This document shows, piece after piece, positions 43,948 through 52,442 of a stretch of 64,000 bases of DNA. Source of the stretch: Pseudomonas sp. RIT288. GTDB lineage: Bacteria; Pseudomonadota; Gammaproteobacteria; Pseudomonadales; Pseudomonadaceae. The position numbers were made by a program, and so were the translations under genes. The stretch covers positions 1-64,000 of the forward strand of contig NZ_JFYN01000007.1 of the NCBI RefSeq assembly GCF_000631985.1, written 5' to 3'. Position 1 is the first letter of the stretch; each line of letters opens with the position of its first letter. Under the pieces are notes generated by a model. The model searched no databases and had not been told where the DNA came from. It was given only the letters and a program-made list of their open reading frames with translations.

Positions 43948-46900
43948 ATGATTGCCCAGCTGTCGCCCGCCACCGCATTGACCGCCGATTACCAGCAGTT
44001 CCTCAAAGCCCTGAAAGCCAGTGGGTTTCGTGGCGAGATCAGTGCCGATTACGCCAGTCGGGTGGTGCTCGCCACCGACAACTCGATCTATCAGCGTCTG
44101 CCGCAAGCAGCGGTGTTTCCAATGGATGCGGAGGATGTGGCGCGGGTCGCACGGCTGATCGCCGAGCCGGCTTATCAGCAAGTGGTGATCACTCCACGTG
44201 GCGGCGGCACCGGCACCAACGGCCAGTCGCTGTCCGACGGCATCGTCGTCGACCTGTCGCGGCACATGAACCGCATTCTGGAAATCAACGTCGAGCAGCG
44301 CTGGGTGCGGGTGCAGGCCGGGGTAGTGAAGGATCAGCTCAACGCCGCACTGAAATCCGCCGGGCTGTTTTTCGCCCCGGAACTGTCGACCTCCAACCGC
44401 GCCACCGTCGGCGGCATGATCAACACCGACGCCAGCGGTCAGGGCAGTTGCACCTACGGCAAGACCCGCGACCACGTGCTCGAACTCGACATGGTCCTGC
44501 GCGGCGGCGAACGCCTGCACGGCGCAGCACTGGCGGAAGAAGATCTGACAGCGCTGTGTGCCCGTGAAGATCGGGTGGGTGAAGTCTATCGCTGTGCGCG
44601 GCAGATCATTGATGAGCAGGGCGAGTTGATCAAACAACGGTTCCCTGACCTCAACCGCTGCCTGACCGGCTACGACCTGGCGCACCTGCGCGAGGCGGAC
44701 AATCGTTTCAACCTCAACAGCGTGCTCTGCGGCGCGGAAGGCTCGCTGGGGTTTGTGGTGGAGGCGAAGCTAAACGTGCTGCCGATCCCCAAGCATACGA
44801 TGCTGGTGAACATTCGCTACGCCGGGTTCATGGATGCGTTGCGTGATGCCCGGGCGCTGATGGCGCTCAAGCCACTGTCGATTGAAACCGTGGATTCCAA
44901 GGTGTTGTTGCTGGCGATGCAGGACATCGTCTGGCACGGCGTCGCCGAGTACTTCCCGGAAAGCGCCGCGCGCCCGACACTGGGGATCAACCTGGTGGAG
45001 TTCTGCGGTGACGATCCTGAAGATCTGCAACGCCGGGTCCAGGCCTTCCTCGAACACTTGAGCAGCGACACCACCGTCGAACGCCTTGGTCATACGCTGG
45101 CGGTCGGCCAAGCGGCGGTGAACAAGGTCTATGGCATGCGCAAACGCGCAGTGGGCCTGCTCGGCAACGTTGCCGGCGAAGCGCGGCCGCAGCCGTTTGT
45201 CGAAGACACCGCGGTGCCGCCGCAGCACCTGGCCGAGTACATCGCCGAACTGCGCGAACTGCTCGACAGCCACGGTTTGCAGTACGGCATGTTCGGCCAC
45301 GTCGATGCCGGCGTGTTGCACGTACGGCCGATTCTCGACATGAAGGATCCGCAGCAAGCGGCGCTGGTGCGTCCGGTGTCTGACGGTGTTGCCGCGCTGA
45401 CCCAGCGCTACGGCGGTCTGTTATGGGGCGAACATGGCAAAGGCCTGCGCTCGGAATACGCGCCGGCATTTTTCGGTGAGCTGTACCCGGCGTTGCAAGC
45501 GCTGAAAGCTGCGTTCGACCCGTTCAATCAGTTCAACCCGGGCAAGATCGCCACTCCGGCCAATACCGATGCGCAACTGTTGAAGATCGACGAAGTGACC
45601 CTGCGTGGCGAACTTGATCGGCAGATCGACGAAAAGGTCTGGCAAAGCTACGGCGCGGCCCTGCATTGCAACGGCAACGGCGCCTGCTACAACTTCGATC
45701 CCGACGACGCCATGTGCCCGTCGTGGAAGGCCACCCGTGAGCGTGCGCAATCGCCCAAGGGCCGCGCCTCGTTGATCCGCGAATGGCTGCGGTTGCAGGG
45801 CGAGGCGGGGGTGGATGTGCTGTCCGATGCGATCCGTCGTCCGGCGTTTTCCCGCAACCTGTGGACGCGCTGGCGCAACAGCCGTGGGCAGAGCGCGGAT
45901 TTTTCCCATGAGGTGTATGACGCCATGGCCGGTTGCCTGGCGTGCAAGTCCTGCGCGGGGCAGTGCCCGGTCAAGGTCAACGTGCCGGAATTCCGTTCGC
46001 GGTTTCTGGAGCTGTATCACAGCCGTTATCTGCGCCCGGCGCGGGATTATCTGATTGCTTCGCTGGAGTACAGCATTCCGTACATGGCGCGGATTCCGGC
46101 GCTGTACAACGGTTTGATGGGCGCAACATTTGTGCGCAAACAGTTGGAGCGTCTCGGTGGCATGGTCGATGTGCCGTTGCTCAGCCGCTTCGATTTCCAC
46201 GCCGCGATGCGCCGCTGGAAGGTGCAGCCAGCAACGGTCACCAATCTGTCGGCGCTGACCCCGGCCCAGCGCGAGCGTAGCGTGGTGCTGGTGCAGGATG
46301 CCTTCACTCGTTACTTCGAAGCGCCGCTGCTGGCGGATCTGCTGGAGCTGATTTCGCGACTGGGCTATCAGGTGTATCTGGCGCCATTCAGTGCCAACGG
46401 CAAGCCGCTGCATGTGCAGGGCTTCCTCTCGGCGTTCAATCGCGCGGCATTGCACAATGCCCGGCAACTGCGCGAGCTGGCGGACGTTGGCGTACCGCTG
46501 CTGGGGCTGGATCCGGCGATGACGCTGGTCTATCGCCAGGAATACCTGAAAGTGCCCGGCATGGATCACTGCCCGGAAGTCGCGCTGGTGCAGGAATGGT
46601 TGCTCAAGGTGATGCCGGAGCAAGCCGCTGCCGACGCGCCACAGTCATTCCGCCTTCTGGCGCATTGCACCGAGAAAACCAACGCGCCGGCCGCCACCCG
46701 CCAGTGGGAGCAAGTGTTCGAACGGGCCGGGTTGAAACTGGCGACGCAGGCCACCGGTTGCTGCGGCATGTCCGGCACCTACGGCCATGAGGCGCGCAAC
46801 CGCGAAACCTCGGCGGCGATCTACGAGCAATCGTGGGCGCGGCAAGTCGAGGCACCGGCGGAGCAGGGCGAAGCACTGGCCACCGGTTATTCGTGCCGCA

Positions 46901-46974
46901 GTCAGGTCAAGCGCCAGTCGGATCGGGCGCTGCGCCATCCGTTGCAGGTGCTGCTTGAGGTGGTACGTCGCTGA
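43948..46974 (+). CDS. ydiJ: FAD/4Fe-4S D-2-hydroxyacid dehydrogenase, YdiJ type
   Basis: 1008 residues, close to the ~1018 of E. coli YdiJ. The N-terminal PCMH-type FAD domain has RGGGTGTNGQSL near 89-100 and GGMINTDASGQG near 155-166. The FAD-linked C-terminal oxidase domain follows, then a ferredoxin-like segment with CLACKSCAGQCPVKVNVP around 665-682. A C-terminal cysteine-rich region contains ATGCCGMSGTYGHE near 935. It oxidises D-2-hydroxyglutarate and related D-hydroxyacids in the family. The start is set at 43948 (MIAQLS); more upstream frame is open to 43876. The 3' end overlaps the convergent PqiA-type gene by 68 bases. Confidence 0.9.
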   Translation: MIAQLSPATALTADYQQFLKALKASGFRGEISADYASRVVLATDNSIYQRLPQAAVFPMDAEDVARVARLIAEPAYQQVVITPRGGGTGTNGQSLSDGIVVDLSRHMNRILEINVEQRWVRVQAGVVKDQLNAALKSAGLFFAPELSTSNRATVGGMINTDASGQGSCTYGKTRDHVLELDMVLRGGERLHGAALAEEDLTALCAREDRVGEVYRCARQIIDEQGELIKQRFPDLNRCLTGYDLAHLREADNRFNLNSVLCGAEGSLGFVVEAKLNVLPIPKHTMLVNIRYAGFMDALRDARALMALKPLSIETVDSKVLLLAMQDIVWHGVAEYFPESAARPTLGINLVEFCGDDPEDLQRRVQAFLEHLSSDTTVERLGHTLAVGQAAVNKVYGMRKRAVGLLGNVAGEARPQPFVEDTAVPPQHLAEYIAELRELLDSHGLQYGMFGHVDAGVLHVRPILDMKDPQQAALVRPVSDGVAALTQRYGGLLWGEHGKGLRSEYAPAFFGELYPALQALKAAFDPFNQFNPGKIATPANTDAQLLKIDEVTLRGELDRQIDEKVWQSYGAALHCNGNGACYNFDPDDAMCPSWKATRERAQSPKGRASLIREWLRLQGEAGVDVLSDAIRRPAFSRNLWTRWRNSRGQSADFSHEVYDAMAGCLACKSCAGQCPVKVNVPEFRSRFLELYHSRYLRPARDYLIASLEYSIPYMARIPALYNGLMGATFVRKQLERLGGMVDVPLLSRFDFHAAMRRWKVQPATVTNLSALTPAQRERSVVLVQDAFTRYFEAPLLADLLELISRLGYQVYLAPFSANGKPLHVQGFLSAFNRAALHNARQLRELADVGVPLLGLDPAMTLVYRQEYLKVPGMDHCPEVALVQEWLLKVMPEQAAADAPQSFRLLAHCTEKTNAPAATRQWEQVFERAGLKLATQATGCCGMSGTYGHEARNRETSAAIYEQSWARQVEAPAEQGEALATGYSCRSQVKRQSDRALRHPLQVLLEVVRR

Positions 46975-47596
46975 GCGGTTCGTCGTCCGGGGCGTTGTCC
47001 CAGATCAGCCGTGGGTCGAAACTCATCGCCGAGAGCATGGTGAACACCACCACCATGCCGAAAAACAGGATGCCCGGGCGTGGTTCGATATCGCCCAGCG
47101 CCTGGAACTTCACCAGCGCCGCGACCAGTGCGACCACCAGCACGTCGAGCATCGACCAGTAGCCGATCAGCTCGACGAAACGGAACAGCTTCGAACGCTC
47201 ACGGCGCGCCCAGTCGCTGCCCCGCTGCACGGTGATCAGCAGCAGCGACAGGGCGACGAATTTGATCCCCGGCACCGCGATGCTGGCGATGAAAATGATC
47301 AGCGCGATGTCCCACGCGCCGCCCTCCCAGAACTCCAGCACGCCGCTCATGATCGTGCTGTCGGCACCGTTGCCGAGCATCACCGTGTTCATCACCGGCA
47401 GCAGATTGGCCGGCACGTAAAACGCCAGCGCGGCGAACAGATAGGCCCAGGTGCGCGTCAGGGAATTGGTCTTGCGCCGATGCAGCGGCGCGTCGCAGCG
47501 CGGGCATTCGTGTGGCTCGTCGGTCATGTCACAGGCCAGCCCGCAGCTATGACACAGGCACAGATTCAGTTCGCTGGCGGTCGCGGGTCGCTTCAT
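46907..47596 (-). CDS. PqiA/LetA-type membrane protein, second half
   Basis: 229 residues. The N-terminus carries two CXXC-type pairs (CHSCG near 16-20 and CPRCD near 31-35), a zinc-ribbon-like motif. Four membrane helices follow (about 50-66, 95-115, 135-160, 170-190), with the family segments PANLLPVMNT and YWSMLDVLVVALV. The end is polar and proline-rich. PqiA/LetA proteins sit in the inner membrane and partner with MCE-domain PqiB/LetB proteins in envelope lipid transport. Here the upstream gene is a second PqiA-type protein, coupled by a four-base overlap. No MCE gene follows. Confidence 0.85.
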   Translation of the reverse strand: MKRPATASELNLCLCHSCGLACDMTDEPHECPRCDAPLHRRKTNSLTRTWAYLFAALAFYVPANLLPVMNTVMLGNGADSTIMSGVLEFWEGGAWDIALIIFIASIAVPGIKFVALSLLLITVQRGSDWARRERSKLFRFVELIGYWSMLDVLVVALVAALVKFQALGDIEPRPGILFFGMVVVFTMLSAMSFDPRLIWDNAPDDEPLSDVPPQAAPATDGAAPDPTGA

Positions 47597-48189
47597 GGAA
47601 TGTCCCACAGATCACGAATGTCGCGGCCGGCAATGCGGATCATCATCAGGCTCAGCACCGCCAGGGCAAACAGGCCGATACCGGGCAGCACATCGAGCAG
47701 CCCGGCCAGTTTGAACACTGCGACCATCGCCCCCAGCAGACACACTTCGAGCATGCTCCACGGACGCAGGGTTTCCAGCCAGCGCATGCACAGCTTGAAG
47801 CCCGGCGCCCGGCGCGATGACAGGGCGAAACTCAGCACCCAGATCAACAGCACCAGTTGAAACGCCGGGGCGATGATGATCGAAATCGCCGCGACCATCG
47901 CCATGAAGGTGATCGGCCCCTGACTCAGCGCCAGCACCGAATCCCACAGCGTCGCGCTGTTCTTCAAACCCTTCATGCTGATACTCATCACCGGGTAGAA
48001 ATTGGCGAACAGCCACAGCATGGCGGCGGTGAAACTCAAGGCCAGCCGCTGCTCAACGGTCAAGCCGTTGTAGCGCTGCAGCACGCCGCCGCACCGCACG
48101 CAGAAGGTTTTCTGGTGTTTGCCGAGCACGACTTTTTCGTACACGCAATCGCAGTGCTCGCAGATGATCAGGTGTTCGGATGAGGTCAT
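47593..48189 (-). CDS. PqiA/LetA-type membrane protein, first half
   Basis: 198 residues. The N-terminus carries CEHCDCVYEK and CVRCGG (zinc-ribbon-type pairs at about 10-13 and 31-34). Four membrane helices follow, with FANFYPVMSISMKGL near 62-76 and PWSMLEVCLLGAMVAVFKLA near 142-161. The two adjacent proteins together match one full-length LetA/PqiA, which normally has two such modules. The start at 48189 (MTSS) lies close to a weak GAG site. Overlaps the downstream gene (ATGA). Confidence 0.85.
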   Translation of the reverse strand: MTSSEHLIICEHCDCVYEKVVLGKHQKTFCVRCGGVLQRYNGLTVEQRLALSFTAAMLWLFANFYPVMSISMKGLKNSATLWDSVLALSQGPITFMAMVAAISIIIAPAFQLVLLIWVLSFALSSRRAPGFKLCMRWLETLRPWSMLEVCLLGAMVAVFKLAGLLDVLPGIGLFALAVLSLMMIRIAGRDIRDLWDIP

Positions 48190-48362
48190 GGGCAACGCTC
48201 GACAGCAGGCGCAAAGGGCAAGGGGCGCCTGATCACTATAGAAGCCTGCCGTGATTGGGCAAATGTCGTTTGGCTTGGGAATCGACTTTTTATGTTATAG
48301 AGTAACGCCAATTTTTGGCGGGACGTGCAGTTGCGACCCCGATTTATTGACTCGATGGCGAA

Positions 48363-49538
48363 ATGTCCATGACGATTACGTGTGCCCGTTCCAACCCGCC
48401 GCCGACCGGCCGCCTGCTGTCCATTGATGCGTTAAGAGGTCTGGTGATCCTGTTCATGTTGCTGGATCACGTGCGCGAGACGTTTCTGCTGCACCGTCAG
48501 GTGTCCGACCCGATGGACATCGCCAACACCGAGCCGGCGTTGTTTTTCAGTCGCACCCTGGCGCACCTGTGCGCACCGGTGTTCGTGTTGCTGACGGGAT
48601 TGTCCGCGTGGCTGTTTGGCGAGAAGTACGCGGGCAAGGCCGATGTCAGTGCCTTCCTGTTCAAGCGTGGACTGTTTCTGGTGGTGCTGGAATTCACCTT
48701 GGTCAACTTTGCGTGGACGTTTCAGTTGCCGCCGAGCGTGATCTATCTGCAGGTGATCTGGGCGATTGGCTTGAGCATGATCGCCTTGTCGCTGCTGGTC
48801 TGGTTGCCGCGCTGGCTGCTGCTGACGCTGAGCCTGGCGATCATTGCCGGGCATAACCTGCTGGACGGGCTGCATTTTGCGCCGGAGTCGGCACTGCATG
48901 TGCCATGGGCGATCCTGCATGATCGGGGCTGGATCGACGTCGGTGACAGTCTGCGTTTGCGCACTTCGTATCCGCTGTTGCCGTGGATCGGCGTGATCGG
49001 TCTGGGTTATGCGCTGGGCCCGTGGTTTGCCCGCGCGGCCGATGCCGGTAGCCGTCAGCAGAGCCTTTTGCTGGGCGGTGTTGCCGGACTGCTGGGCTTC
49101 GTCGGGCTGCGACTGCTCAACGCTTATGGCGAAAAACCTTGGGCGGTTGAAGACACGACCGTGCAAACGCTGATGGCGTTTTTCAACATCACCAAGTACC
49201 CGCCGTCGCTGCTGTTCATCACCCTGACGGTGAGCATCGGATTGCTGTTGTTGCTGGTGTTCGAACGGCTGCAGACGCGCCGCTGGATTCGCTGGTTGAC
49301 GGTCTTCGGTTCGGCGCCGATGTTCTTTTATCTGCTGCACCTGTACGTGCTGAAGGTGCTGTATCTGATTGCCGTGGCGCTGTTCGGTCTTAACCACGGT
49401 AGCTATTTCGGCTTCGATTCAGTAGCGGCAATCTGGCTGGTGTCGCTGCTGTTGGCGGTGGCACTGTATCCGGCGGTGCGCTGGTTTTCCGCGCTGAAAT
49501 CGCGGCGTCGCGACATCGCCTGGCTGAAGTATCTGTAA
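48363..49538 (+). CDS. DUF1624/heparan-alpha-glucosaminide acyltransferase-like membrane protein
   Basis: 391 residues with about ten membrane helices. The N-terminal hallmark is LLSIDALRGLVILFMLLDHVRETF (about 18-42), and a LCAPVFVLLTGLSAWLF stretch follows. These identify the DUF1624 / YeiB-like acyltransferase class, which moves acyl groups across membranes to sugars. Substrate unknown. Two ATGs (48363 and 48369) are in frame with little to choose between. The C-terminus ends in a basic stretch. Confidence 0.85.
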   Translation: MSMTITCARSNPPPTGRLLSIDALRGLVILFMLLDHVRETFLLHRQVSDPMDIANTEPALFFSRTLAHLCAPVFVLLTGLSAWLFGEKYAGKADVSAFLFKRGLFLVVLEFTLVNFAWTFQLPPSVIYLQVIWAIGLSMIALSLLVWLPRWLLLTLSLAIIAGHNLLDGLHFAPESALHVPWAILHDRGWIDVGDSLRLRTSYPLLPWIGVIGLGYALGPWFARAADAGSRQQSLLLGGVAGLLGFVGLRLLNAYGEKPWAVEDTTVQTLMAFFNITKYPPSLLFITLTVSIGLLLLLVFERLQTRRWIRWLTVFGSAPMFFYLLHLYVLKVLYLIAVALFGLNHGSYFGFDSVAAIWLVSLLLAVALYPAVRWFSALKSRRRDIAWLKYL

Positions 49539-49541
49539 GCC

Positions 49542-50438
49542 CTAGTGACCACTGCGCTCGCGCGCGAAGTCGATAAAAGCCTTGAGCGGCGCCGGTACGT
49601 GGCGCCGGCTCGGGTAGTACAGATGCAGGCCCGGATAGTAAGGGCACCAGTCGGCCAACAGCTGAATCAGACGCCCCGATGCCAGGTGTTCGCTGACCAT
49701 GTCATCGAACACATACGCCAATCCCAGGCCTTGCAGTGCAGGGCCGACCATCAAGCTGACGTCGCCCAGGGTCAGCGGGCCGTTGACCTCGATTTCCTGG
49801 GCAATGCCATCGCGTTCGAATTCCCAGCGATACAGTGTGCCACTGGGGTAACGGTGGCGCAGGCAGGGCAAATCGTGCAGATCTTCGGGTTTTTGCGGCG
49901 CAGGATGGCGTTCAAGGAATGCCGGCGAAGCGACCACCACCGAACGCATCGCCGGGCCAATCGGCAGCGAGACCATGTCGGCCTCCAATCGATCGCCAAA
50001 GCGCACGCCTGCATCAAATCCGCCAGCGACGATATCCAGCAATGCTTCGCTTTCGACCACCTCCATGCGAATGTCCGGATACGTCTGCAAGAACTCGCTG
50101 GCAATCGGCAGCAATACCAGTTCGCACGCCTGGCGTCCGCAGGTGATACGCAGGTTGCCGGTGGGTTTGTCGCGAAAATGGTTGAGGTCTTCCAGTGCGT
50201 CGTCAATGTCGCGGAACGCCGGTTTCAGGCGCGCGTACAGGCGCTCACCGGCCTCGGTCAACGCCACGCTGCGGGTGGTGCGATTGAACAGGCGTACACC
50301 GAGGCGATTCTCCAAAGCCTTTACCGAATGGCTCAGGGCTGAGGGCGTGAGGCCAAGTTCGACGGCGGCCTTGCTGAAATTCAGGTGCTGCGCCGTACAG
50401 AGAAATACTGAAAGATCTGCTGCTGAGGGTGATTTCAT
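49542..50438 (-). CDS. LysR-family regulator of the adjacent MFS transporter
   Basis: 298 residues: LysR helix-turn-helix (about 8-66, with LNFSKAAVELGLTPSALSHSVKAL) and a substrate-binding domain carrying SLMVGPALQGLGLAYVFDD near 235-253. It is divergent from the MFS gene with 102 bases between. A perfect TGTGAA-N5-TTCACA inverted repeat at 50440-50456 lies just upstream of its own start. Likely represses itself and controls the transporter in response to an unknown compound. Confidence 0.9.
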   Translation of the reverse strand: MKSPSAADLSVFLCTAQHLNFSKAAVELGLTPSALSHSVKALENRLGVRLFNRTTRSVALTEAGERLYARLKPAFRDIDDALEDLNHFRDKPTGNLRITCGRQACELVLLPIASEFLQTYPDIRMEVVESEALLDIVAGGFDAGVRFGDRLEADMVSLPIGPAMRSVVVASPAFLERHPAPQKPEDLHDLPCLRHRYPSGTLYRWEFERDGIAQEIEVNGPLTLGDVSLMVGPALQGLGLAYVFDDMVSEHLASGRLIQLLADWCPYYPGLHLYYPSRRHVPAPLKAFIDFARERSGH

Positions 50439-50439
50439 C

Positions 50440-50456
50440 TGTGAATACCTTTCACA
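50440..50456. promoter_or_regulatory. Candidate LysR operator (TGTGAA-N5-TTCACA)
   Basis: Six-base arms are exact inverted repeats with a five-base spacer. The T-N11-A pattern typical of LysR boxes is contained within it. It sits directly upstream of the regulator's ATG and 85 bases from the MFS start. Confidence 0.65.
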
Positions 50457-50540
50457 AAGTCATGCAAAATTGCTGGGATTATCACATCAGTAGCACGCCT
50501 TTAAAGTCCCAGCCTCGCAATTTCTTTAAAGGATGAATTC

Positions 50541-52076
50541 ATGACAACTGTCGCTCAGCAGCAAGGCGCGCGTGACAAGCTGCTGATCCTCGCGGCCGTG
50601 TGCCTGTCGGCACTGGTACTGCCCTTGAGTTTTACCGGTGGCGCGGTGGCGACGCCCGCCATTGGCCGTGATCTGGGCGGCAGTCCCGTTGCCCTGACCT
50701 GGATCACCAACGCGTTCATGTTGTCGTTCGGCAGTTTGCTGATGGCGGCGGGCGCGTTGGCCGATGTCTATGGGCGTAAACGCCTGTTCAGCTTCGGCAT
50801 GTTGCTGTTCACCGCTGCATCGATTGCGCAGAGCCTGGCACCGTCGGTGTACTGGCTGGATGGGTTGCGTGCAGTGCAGGGCGTGGCCGGTGCTGCGGCG
50901 TTGGCCAGCGGTTCAGCGTCGTTGGCGCAGGAATTCGAAGGCCATGCGCGGACCCGTGCATACAGCGTACTCGGCACCACATTCGGCATTGGTCTGGCTT
51001 TTGGGCCGTTGCTGGCCGGCGCGTTGATCGAGGCGTTCAACTGGCGGGCGATTTTCCTCTTCACCGCGCTGATCGGCGTGCTCGCCATGATCTTCGGCCT
51101 GCCCCGCATGCACGAAAGTCGCAACCCGGATGCCACGGGGCTGGATTGGCCGGGCACGATCACCTTCAGTGCGATGCTGGCGCTGTTCACCTTCGGCGTG
51201 ATTCAGGCGCCGGAAAGCGGTTGGGGCAGCCCGCTGGTGGTCGGTCTGCTGGGCGCTTCGGCATTGTTGCTGGGGTTGTTCGTGATGATCGAAAGGCGCG
51301 TCAAACATCCGATGCTCGATCTGTCCCTGTTCCGTTTTCCACGCTTCATCGGCGTCCAGATGCTGCCGATCGGCACCTGTTTTTGCTACATCGTGCTGGT
51401 GGTGATGTTGCCATTGCGCTTTATCGGCGTGGAAGGCTTGAGCGAAATTGACGCCGGCCTGCTGTTACTGGCGCTGTCGGCACCCATGCTGGTGGTGCCG
51501 ATGCTGGCGGCGTCGCTGACCCGGTTTGTCTCGGCGGGGATCTTGTCGGGGGTCGGTTTTCTGATCGCTGCATTGGGCTTGCACGAGTTGAGCCTGTACA
51601 ACGTCGGCGAGCCAAAATCCGCCTTGGTCATTGCGATGCTGTTGATCGGGATTGGCGCCGGTTTGCCGTGGGGCTTGATGGATGGCCTGTCGGTCAGCGT
51701 CGTGCCGAAGGAGCGCGCGGGGATGGCGGCGGGAATCTTCAATACCGTGCGAGTGGCGGGTGAGGGCATTGCGCTGGCGGTGGTGGCCGCCGTGCTGACT
51801 TCGCTGCTGCATACCGATCTGACGGGTGCAGTGGCAGGCAGTGTCGATGCGGCGTTGATTGCCGAGACCGCGCACCGGGTCACCACGGGGGACATGGCGC
51901 ATGCGCTCGACACGCTTCCTGGGTTGGCCAAAGAGCGTCTGGTGCAGGGTTATGCCTCGGCGTTTCAGTACCTGCTGCATATCCTTACGCTGATTACCCT
52001 GGCCTCGGCGGCGGTGGTGCTCGGGCTGTTGAGCAAAGAGCGCAAGATCACCGAAACGCAACAACAAACGACGTAA
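50541..52076 (+). CDS. MFS transporter, 14-helix DHA2/EmrB type
   Basis: 511 residues with about 14 membrane helices. Features are ITNAFMLSFGSLLMAAGALADVYGRKRLF (motif A, near 45-75), a LDGLRAVQGVAGAAALASGSASL loop (about 115-140) and FNTVRVAGEGIALAV (motif near 400). These fit a drug/proton antiporter with aromatic or antibiotic substrates. AAAGGATG precedes the start at 50541. The LysR gene upstream (divergent) is the probable regulator. Confidence 0.9.
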   Translation: MTTVAQQQGARDKLLILAAVCLSALVLPLSFTGGAVATPAIGRDLGGSPVALTWITNAFMLSFGSLLMAAGALADVYGRKRLFSFGMLLFTAASIAQSLAPSVYWLDGLRAVQGVAGAAALASGSASLAQEFEGHARTRAYSVLGTTFGIGLAFGPLLAGALIEAFNWRAIFLFTALIGVLAMIFGLPRMHESRNPDATGLDWPGTITFSAMLALFTFGVIQAPESGWGSPLVVGLLGASALLLGLFVMIERRVKHPMLDLSLFRFPRFIGVQMLPIGTCFCYIVLVVMLPLRFIGVEGLSEIDAGLLLLALSAPMLVVPMLAASLTRFVSAGILSGVGFLIAALGLHELSLYNVGEPKSALVIAMLLIGIGAGLPWGLMDGLSVSVVPKERAGMAAGIFNTVRVAGEGIALAVVAAVLTSLLHTDLTGAVAGSVDAALIAETAHRVTTGDMAHALDTLPGLAKERLVQGYASAFQYLLHILTLITLASAAVVLGLLSKERKITETQQQTT

Positions 52077-52080
52077 AACC

Positions 52081-52256
52081 CTGTAGGAGCTGTCGAGTAA
52101 AACGAGGCTGCGATCTTTTGATCCTGATCTGAAAAATCAAAAGATCGCAGCGTGCCGCAGCTCCTACAGGGACGATGTTGTCCCAGGTTATTTACGATCC
52201 AGCCACACCGTTTGCGCATTGCAGCACTCACGCACGCCGAAGTGCGACAACTCGCG
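52081..52256. repeat. Tandem duplication, unit 1 (186-bp period)
   Basis: Unit 1 matches 52267-52442 over about 175 bases with only a handful of differences. It comprises a REP-like hairpin (52081-52169, TGTAGGAGCTGTCGAG family), the run GACGATGTTGTCCC, and the stop plus last codons of the aldehyde dehydrogenase gene. It ends at CGACAACTCGCG and is followed by a 10-base junction before unit 2. Confidence 0.9.
52188..52256 (-). pseudogene. Duplicated C-terminal remnant of the succinate-semialdehyde dehydrogenase gene
   Basis: Reading on the minus strand gives RELSHFGVRECCNAQTVWL then DRK and a stop. The true gene has FCN where this has CCN; otherwise it is the same peptide. The copy lacks any start and is the last part of unit 1. 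It is a scar of the tandem duplication, not an expressed gene. Confidence 0.9.
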
Positions 52257-52266
52257 GCATAACACT

Positions 52267-52442
52267 CTGTAGGAGCTGTCGAGTGAAACGAGGCTGCGAT
52301 CTTTTGATCCTGATCTTCAAAAATCAAAAGATCGCAGCGTGCCCAGCTCCTACAGGGACGATGTTGTCCCGGGTTATTTGCGATCCAGCCACACCGTTTG
52401 CGCATTGCAGAACTCACGTACGCCGAAGTGCGACAACTCGCG
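52267..52442. repeat. Tandem duplication, unit 2 (contains the true gene end)
   Basis: The second copy repeats the hairpin at 52267-52355 and continues into the authentic 3' end of the dehydrogenase gene. Two compensating single-base indels distinguish the hairpin regions. Similarity stops at 52442 where the true gene sequence continues. Confidence 0.9.
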
